Positions 26,301-35,300 of a stretch of 64,000 nucleotides of DNA are shown here, piece by piece. Source of the DNA: Bubalus kerabau. Its lineage: Eukaryota > Chordata > Mammalia > Artiodactyla > Bovidae. The notes below the pieces were generated by a model. The model was not told where the DNA came from. It saw only the letters and a program-made list of their open reading frames with translations, and ran no database searches. Numbering within the stretch: the first letter of the stretch is position 1; each line of letters begins with the position of its first letter. Where the stretch lies: positions 53,075,001-53,139,000 of the forward strand of contig NC_073645.1 of the NCBI RefSeq assembly GCF_029407905.1, in the 5' to 3' direction. The position numbers and the translations under genes were made by a program.

Positions 26301-29300
26301 CGCGCATGTGTACCAAAACCCAGGCGCCTGTGCACACCCTCAGGGCAGTGCTCCCAGCAGCTGCACGTGTTCAGGGCCCTGCTGATAGGGCCTCCTCCCT
26401 GCCCCCCGCCCCGCCCTTTAGGTGGGAAGCAGGAAGGGGGAAGGGAGGGCCGGCTTCCACAGGGAGGCCCTCCTGGCCTACCTGCCGCGCCCCCGACCCC
26501 TGGTCGGACCCCTCGCTCCACCTTGGCTGCGGGCAGCGGAGGCAGTGGGCCACAGTAGGATGGCCGTCCTCACCGTGTGCTCCGGGCTCAGCCCGAGTAC
26601 CAGCCCCGCCAAGGGCTCCGGGGAGCCTTTCAGTTCACAGCTGGAGAGACTGAGGCCCCAGAGGGCACCACCCAGGGGCACAGAGCTGCCGTGTTGGCCA
26701 GCGAGGACAAGCTCAGGCCTGCCCAGCCCCGCAGCTGCCCTCCCGGGAGTGCCAAGGTCACGTGCCCTGGAGCCATCATGCGGCCTCAGAGACGGGGGCA
26801 GAGGACGCACTGCCAGTTTCATGTGCCAGCGATCCCAGCGGCTCCTGAAGGAGCCAGGGATCACTCAACTCAGCGATCCTGGCAGGCTCCTGGCCACCTG
26901 TCTCTGCTCTCCGCGACCCCCCGGCAGCCCCCAGCTGGGCCCAGCAGTGGGGACAGCCCAGCTCACCCCCTCCAGCCCCTGGTGCTCATGCAGGTGGGAC
27001 CTCCTCTGAGGAGGTCCGCCAGCCCAAGGCCAGGGTCACCTTCCCAGAAGGACCACCCCGGTGGGCCCACTGGGATGAGGCATGAATAAAACACACAGGG
27101 AGAAGGCAAAGCAACAGGGATGTTGATCTTTGCTTCACATTTGTAAGCGGTGCTTTAATAATTCAGGCCGCACGTGAGGAGAGCTGGCTTTGAGTAAGAA
27201 TCCGGACACAATGCGGAAGCCTGGCTGCTCTTTCTGCCACCCACTGTCCCATCCTGCTCCCTGGCCACATAGGCATGGTCGCCTGCAGTGAGAGGGCCAG
27301 AGGGGCAAGCCGGAGGCTCAGTGGGAGTCAGCAAGGCCAAGAGCAAAGGGGGTCAGAGCCTCCCAGAAGGGCCTGTCAGTGACAGAAGCAGGAATCTCAG
27401 TGGGTGTCAGCAAGGCTGAGAGCGCAGGGGGTCAGAGCCTCCCAGAAGGGCCTGTGACTGACAGTGACATTTAGCTGTGACCCCATCTTCCCCATGCCCA
27501 CCGAACACTGGTCACCCACCCCCACCCAGCACCTGTCACCCACCCACCCAGCACCTATCACCCAGCCGCCCCGCCCAGCGCCCATCACCCACCCCCTCAC
27601 CCACCCAGCACCGGTCACTCACCGCCCCCACTGAGCACCCAGCACCCACCCACTCAGCACCTATCACCCAGCCACCCAACCACCCACCCAGCGCCCGTCA
27701 CCCACCCCACCACCCACCCAGCGCCGGTCACTCACGCCTGAACTGAGCACCCATCACCCACCCGACCCAGTGCCCATTACCCACCCAACCCACCGCCCAT
27801 CACCCACCCCCACCCCAGAAGGCACTCCCCCTGACCATATGAGAATTCTGCTCTTGAATGCAGAATCTGACCAATGAGGAGCAAGTGGTCGTCATACAAG
27901 CCAGGACAGTCCTGACCTTGGCCGAGAAGGTAACAGTAGATGCGCTCGGGGGAGGGCCGGGTCCTTTCTGGCTCAGTTCAGAGGAGATGCTCTCCCTGGA
28001 AGGGGGAGGGGGGCCCAGGGGGTGGGATGGAAGCTGGCGGGGGGCAGGGTCCACTAAGCCTGGCTGCTCGGGAGGCCTGGCACACACATGGGTCAGACAG
28101 CACCTACCAGGCATGTCTCCCCAAGGCCAGCTCTGCCCTGATTTCCCCAGAGGCCAGAGTCAGGGTGGGTCTGTTAGAGAAATTCAGAGAGTGAGCCCAC
28201 GCTGGTCACACCGGGCGCAGGCCCTTCTCAGGCAGGCCTGAGTCCACGTGGCCCCTGAGGCACCACGCAGGCCATGGAACACCTTCCCCGTTTCTGCCCA
28301 AACCCCGCACGGCTGGGCGTTCCAGCGGCCTTGCTGCTGTCGCCTGGTCTGCCTGTTTGCCCTGCCGGGACCCTCCTCTGGGGGTCGCCCACCCGGGCTC
28401 CCGCCCTCCAGCTTCCCTGCTCCTGGGACCACCCTCCTGCCCCTAGTCCCCCCTGCCCCCGCCCCACGTGTGGCCAGAACCCGCTGGTAGGCCTGCAGCG
28501 AGCACCCCTGTCCTACAGGCCTCCAGCAGGGCGTGGAGGGCTGTGCTCATAAGTAGGAGCTCAGAGGCCAGCTCCTGGGAGCACAGGCCTTCTGACACCC
28601 CTCCTTTCCTGGGGGGTGTGAGGGCAGGCTCCCTGGACGCCAGGTGAGGCTGAGAGGTGGGGCCCAGGCCTGGCCTGCACGCTGGGCACACGGAGCCCAT
28701 GACGCCCGCCCAGCTCTGACTCCCGCAGGGGCTGAGCCCTCCCTCCCCAAGGAAGAGTGGGAAGGATGGGGCATGCCCCCAGGCCGTGTCCCCGGGGCTG
28801 GGGAGGTGGGCTCTGCTGACCGAGTGGTGACCTGGGGACTCACGGCCGCCGGGGCCTTCTGTCTGTGCCCAGTGGCTCCAGCAGATAGAGGAGACGGAGT
28901 CGGCCCTGCAGCGGAAGATGGTGGACCTAGAGAGCGAGAAGGTGGGTGCGCGCCCGGCCGGGCAGCCCCGCGCCACCACGCACCCTACACGAGGCCCAGA
29001 CGCGGGTCCCCTTGTGTTCCAGGAGCTGTTCAGTAAGCAGAAGGGCTACCTGGATGAGGAGCTCGACTACCGGAAGCAGTGCTTGGACCAGGCTCACAAG
29101 GTGAGAGCAGCCCGGCCGCGTGGGGTTTGGGCAGAAATGGGGAAGGTGTCCCACGGCCAGTATGCGTCTCAGGGGCCACGTGGACCCAGGCCTGCCTGGG
29201 TAGGGCCTGTGCCCCGTGTGACCAGCTCACTCTCTGACCCAGCGAGTTCCGAGGACGCCTTTCTGCCCCTTTGGCCACCCTTGGCCCCAGGAGTGCAGGC

Positions 29301-32300
29301 AAGTGAGCCGAGGTCAAGTGGGTATTTAAATTGAGCTGAGAAAACAGGATTTATTGAAACGATGCATTTATGAATGAAAGGAGCCTAGCTGAGTGTCTAT
29401 CCATCATCTCTGCCTGTCCACCGGCATCACGAGCTGCTCACCTGCCTACTCTGCAGGAGACCTGTCCTCAGACAAACCTGAAGGCAGGCCCCATGTGGGG
29501 TCGACCCCGAGAGCCCACTTCTCTCCAGTGCTGCCAGTGAGCCCTCACAGAAGTGAGCTGGAGGACGTGGCAAGAAACTTCATCTGCACCTCAGGCAGCC
29601 TTTCTGTTTCAAGGTGGCCCCTGAATCAATGTCACACTTAGCTCCTCAGACTGGGCTCAACAGAGGTGCTTTCTGCAGGAGCGGGACCCACGCTTCCTCT
29701 GCAACAGTAAGCCACACCTGTAGGTCAGTGTCACGGGCAGGATGGTCCTTCCAGGCGGCGTGGGCCTCTGTCCCCTGCCCGTGGAGTACGCTGTGAGCCG
29801 GGTGCTGTCCCGTGGCCCATGGAGGTGGCTGGGAGCAGAAAGTGTCACCCTGGGACGGCAGGTGGGGGCTCCGTCACACAGCCCCGAGGGACGCCGTGGG
29901 GCTGCGGAGATGCTGGGCCCACCTCGTGGGATGACTGTCGGGGCTGCTCCCCGTGTGCCGTCGTCTGGGGCCCCCCTCTCTCTAGTGTTGGCAGGTAGGC
30001 TGCACGCTGTGCTGTCCACCCTGGTTTTCTCTTTCTTTTCTCTTGTGGCCCCACTGGGTCCTCCTGCGGCACACGGGCTCCCCATGTTGCTGCTGGAAGG
30101 CTTCTCTCATCACCCCACAACATGTGGGATCTTAGTTCCCTGACCAGGGATTGAACCTGCATCCTCTGAATTGGAAGACGGATGCTTAACCTCTGGACCA
30201 CCAAGGAAGTCCCCAACCCTGGTTCCCTTGATGCTGAGTTAAGCCTACACTTCCTGCTGGACAATTAGCCATTTTATCTGCCACTCACAGAACCCCGTGC
30301 AGGAGGGGGCACCTAGGCACCTTGGGATGCCTTGGCAGGGGGCCCTTCAGCTTCCACACCCTCCCTGTCAGAGCACTGGAACCACACCTGGGATTTCAGG
30401 GGGAAGGGCGGGCCTCACCCTGGGGCAGCCCCTGGGCACAGAGTTAGCTTCTGGGCATCTGGGTGGCCGTGGCTCAAGCTGCTGCATCAATCGCGTGAGC
30501 AGGGTCAGACCATCTCCGCCCACAGGCTTGGGGTGAAGTCACTGTGATGTGCATGCTAAGCCCCACACTCAGCTGCCTTTATCTGAAAGCTGGAGCTTAT
30601 CTTAAATGCACTAAGCTCTTTTGCCCTAAGAAGTGGCAGCTGATGTGTGGTGTGAGCTGGCTGTGACAGCTGACGGGGGACAGTTGACTTTGCGGCTGTC
30701 AAGAACAATAACATGGACAAAGGGCTCTTTCCCCCCATTTCCTAAAATGTCTACTCAGCCAAAAGGACGTCCAGTAGTCACTTTGCTTGAAGAGGAAACA
30801 TTCATTTGTGAGGAGCGTCGACCTGAAAACCAGTCACAGCCTAAAAGTTAACAGTTATGTTTTTTTCAGTGGAGATTTTTAGGATTTAAGCCCAGGAGGC
30901 AGCATCTCAAGTGACTCTGAGAGAACAGCTCAGAGGAGGCGAGTGAAAGTCACTCAGTCGTGTCCAACTCTTTGTGACCGCATGGACTGTACAGTCCATG
31001 GAATTCTTTAGGCCAAAATACTGGAGTGGGTAGCCTGTCCCTTTCCAGGGGACCTTCCCAACCTGGGGATCAAACCCAGGTCTCCCACATGGCAGGCAGA
31101 TTCAGTTTTGCAAAAAAGAGAGGTAGTCTGAACATCAAAAGATTGTTGTGCATTAAAGAAAACAAGATAACCTAAGTTAAGGAATTTAGTGCCTTTCTGT
31201 GTATGGGAAGATGCGAGAGTCTGGGCTCACTGCAACCGTTCCTTTCATACGCACCTCAGCCGTCCCGGGCCGCTGTCCTGCGCTTTTCACTTCCTGAGCT
31301 TCCTTCGGGTTCAGCGTGGGGAGCGGCTGCGGGCTGGCGGCTGCTGGATGGCAGGCGTTCTTTCCTCCCCGAGCTGCCTCGGGGCTCATGGGCTCACGCT
31401 GGGGGGCTGCAGGCACTGATGACTCTGCCATCCTTGTTTACTGGTATGACGGGAAATACTCTGTTTCTCGGGAGGGTACATTTTTGATGGGAAGAATTTG
31501 GCTGTTTCAAGATTGTAGCTGTGAAACTTCCTGAGGAACAAGCTTTGAAAGTGCTCCAGATCGAACTGCTGAGTCCTCACCATTTGTGACGAGGTTTGTG
31601 TTTTGGCGCCTGGGGCAGCGGGGCTGGTACTGCAGGAGTTTGCGCAAGCTCTGGGCGATGATGAAGGACAGGGATGCCCAGCAGGCTGCAGCCCACGGAG
31701 TCGCAAAGAGGTGGACATGACCAAGTGACTGAACTGGGGATGGGCAACATTTCAGGTTCTCTGTGAAGGAGCCCCGGTGGGTGCGAGGGCTGGGCTGGAA
31801 TCCCCAGTGTCCCTCCCTCAGCAGGCCTTGTGCAGGTGGTCCGCCCAGGGGTCTCTGCAGCCCACCTCAGCATCCTCACCATGAGCCAGGGCTGACAAGA
31901 GTGCCTGCTGCCTGGAAGTGGGGGCTGGAGGCCCTCGTGCAATGAAGCCTAGGCCAGTGTGGCACACACAGGCACTGCGGGCAGGGCGTCGTGTACCATG
32001 GACAGAGGAGGAGAGGAAGCTGTGAGGTGGGCAGAGGCTGGGCACCTGGGGGCTTGACGTGAAGGTGAGGCCATGTGTGCAGGCAGCAGGGAGACAGACA
32101 GACAGACAGAAGGGAGGAGATGTGGGGCAGGTGTGTGCACCATAGTCTGAAGGCCCGAAGCCTGACCCCAAGGTGCTGGCCGGGCCACACTCCGTCAGAG
32201 GACTCAGGGGAGGCCCGCCTGCCTGTTCCAGCTCCTGGGGCCTTGGGTGTTCTGGGCTTGTGGCCGCGCCACCCCAGTCTCGGCCTCTGTCGTCACTTGG

Positions 32301-35300
32301 CTTCCCCTCATCTTCCGTGACTGTCACCAGTCCCCTCTTATTCTAAGGTCACGAGGCAGTGGGGGGAGGCCCCTAACCCAGTCTGGCCTCAGGTGCGCTG
32401 GCTGACATCTGCTGAGACCCTGTTTCCAGATGACCCGTGTTCACAGATTCCAGGGGTTAGGACTTGACGCTGCTTTAGGGGCACGAGTCACCCGCACAGG
32501 CGGCAGTGGGGCCACAGAGCCGACAGCCTGGCCCCTCGGCGTTACTGCAGACAAACCCATGGGGACCATCCTTCCTCCTTTTTAGCGACTCAGAAGCCCA
32601 GGGTTTGGCAAAGTTGTGAGCAAAGGAAGAAGCCTTTGTTGTCTTTCCTCAAGGGACACCTGCCCAGACCACCGCCCGTTTGGCCAACCTCCTACTCCAG
32701 TTTTGAATTCTGCTGACCCCAACGTCCCTAATGTTTCATTGCACCTTAAACATCGCATGGAAGGGATGCTCCTGACATCAGTACTCCTGGACTGGCTCCA
32801 CCCTCCAGACCATCATTTAACTGGTCCAGGAGGCAGCAGTCCCCTCTTTGGGCTGGTCTGGAGGTGTCCTGGCTCCCAGGCGGGCTGCCTCGTCCCCGGG
32901 AAGAAGGCGAGGCCTGACATGTCCCCTCCCACCCCCAGCGCATCTTGGAGCTGGAAGCAATGCTGTACGATGCCCTGCAGCAGGAGGCCGGGGCCAAAGT
33001 GGCCGAGCTGCTATCGGAGGAGGAGCGCGAGAAGCTCGGGGTGGCGGTAGAGCAGTGGAAGCGCCAGGTCATGAGCGAGCTGCGCGAGCGGGACGCCCAG
33101 ATCCTGCGGGAGCGCATGGAGCTCTTGCAACTGGCGCAACAGGTGCGGGAGGGGCGTGGTGCCACGGGGGTGGGGCCTACGGGAGGGGCGTGGTGCCTCG
33201 GGGGTGGGGCCTACGGGAGGGGCGTGGTGCCACGGGGGAGGGGCCTACGGGAGGGGCGTGGGGCCTACGGGAGGGGCGTGGTGCCACGGGGGTGGGGCCT
33301 ACGGGAGGGGCGTGGTGCCACGGGGGAGGGGCCTACAGGAGGGGCGTGGGGCCTACGGGAGGGGCGTGGTGCCACGGGGGTGGGGCCTACGGGAGGGGCG
33401 TGGTGCCTCGGGGGTGGGGCCTACGGGAGGGGCGTGGTGCCACGGGGGTGGGGCCTACGGGAGGGGCGTGGTGCCACGGGGGAGGGGCCTACGGGAGGGG
33501 CGTGGGGCCTACGGGAGGGGCGTGGTGCCACGGGGGTGGGGCCTACGGGAGGGGCGTGGTGCCTCGGGGGTGGGGCCTACGGGAGGGGCGTGGTGCCACG
33601 GGGGTGGGGCCTACGGGAGGGGCGTGGTGCCACGGGGGTGGGGCCTACGGGAGGGGCATGGTGCCACGGGGGTGGGGCCTACGGGAGGGGCGTGGTGCCA
33701 CGGGGGTGGGGCCTACGGGAGGGGCGTGGTGCCTCGGGGGTGGGGCCTACGGGAGGGGTGTGGTGCCACGGGGGTGGGGCCTACGGGAGGGGCGTGGGGC
33801 CTACGGGAGGGGCGTGGTGCCACGGGGGTGGGGCCTACGGGAGGGGCGTGGTGCCACGGGGGTGGGGCCTACGGGAGGGGCGTGGGGCCTACGGGAGGGG
33901 CGTGGTGCCACGGGGGTGGGGCCTACGGGAGGGGCGTGGTGCCACGGGGGTGGGGCCTACGGGAGGGGCGTGGGGCCACGGGGGTGGGGCCTACGGGAGG
34001 GGCGTGGTGCCTCGGGGGTGGGGCCTACGGGAGGGGCGTGGTGCCTCGGGGTGGGGCACCGCGGGGTGGGGCCTACGGGAGGGGCGGGGCATCGCAGGGC
34101 CAGGGGTGACCAGCTGGGGCAGTCCTTCTCGTGGCCTCGCCTTCTGATGGCCATGCCTCCAAGGACCATATCTTCCTGGCCAGGGCCTTCCACTGGCTGA
34201 GCCCTCCCAGCTGCCCTTGTAATGGACACACCCAGTGGCCATCCTCTCCACTAGCCTTGCCCATGGGGGGCCCTCCCAGACTGCCTGTTCCAGACCAGCC
34301 TGTTGGGCCATGCTGCCCAGGCTTCTGGGTGGTACATCCCCCTTCTGGGGCCCCTAATGCCAGTCTCTTCCCTGACTCCTCCCTCAATGGTAAGATCTGG
34401 AGAAGGTGTTGTCTGGGGGACAGCGAGCAGTCCCTGGGCCTGGGACTTGGGGACATTCTCCCGACCTTCAGGCACTTGGTCTTGGGCCAGTCTGGCCAGT
34501 CCATTTTTCTGGCCAGTTCATTTCTAAGGGAGGATGAGGGACCCTGGCAGACTAGCAGCCTTGGTGTGTGAGACCTGCCTCAGTCCCCTGCGTGGGCAGC
34601 GTGGCCTGGAAGAAGCCTCGTGGCTGCGCTCTGTGTTCGGATAAACTGGTGAGCCCGGGGGTCCTATGAGTGTCAGGGATGGCGTCTCACCAGAGGACTG
34701 TTGGCTACCAGGACCCTCGCTGTCAGATCCAAGGTGGTCAGTGTGAGGACCCCTCACTCCCTTCAGATGGGCAGTGTCAGAGCCCAGGTTCATCCAGGGT
34801 CCAGGCCAGGCATCCAGGTCAGGCATGGATACACGCGTCCATCTGACCGACTCTGCACCACAGTGAAAACTAGGCTTTCCAACTGTGCGGTCAACCATAC
34901 CAGCAAAGTCCTCCCCATGACTGGCTCTGCGACCCTTCAGGCTGCTCCTTGGGCTGCTGTAGTGATGTCTGGGAAGGACCATGAATCGGGCCCTTACCGT
35001 TTGCTTGGGCTCTAGCATAGTGATTTGTGATCTGAAGGTGCAGGAGGTGGGAGTGTGGCCGGGGCTGGCGGGGGCAGGTGCCCGCTCTTTTGTTGGAGCA
35101 AAGAACAGACTCAGAGAGGCTGTGTCAGAGAAACTGAGGCAGGCACGTTTCAGCCGAAGCCCCAGAAGTCGGGGGGGAGGGCAGCCAAGGCCAGACCCTC
35201 TCCCGCGGACGCTCTGGCAGCTGCTCTGTGGGATGTGCCCACCGAGTGCATGGGTGAAAATCCTGAAAGACCTTTCCCTACTTGGTTTCCCAAATATTCT

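Larger units (their letters stand above)
25492..27863 (+). other. JAKMIP3: JAKMIP3 intron 15
   Basis: 2.4 kb. Contains a minus-strand BOV-A/BovB-tail fragment (about 25,784-25,857), a CA-rich tract at 26,279-26,300, a 79-bp duplication and a CACCCA array (both listed). No other gene recognised. Confidence 0.75.

Noticed and set aside
32945..34200. Very long open frames (317-450 codons) of Gly/Arg/Trp-rich peptide
   Set aside because: They are the three readings of a stop-free 34-bp minisatellite; only exon 19 at the start is coding. Retention is treated separately as a hypothesis.
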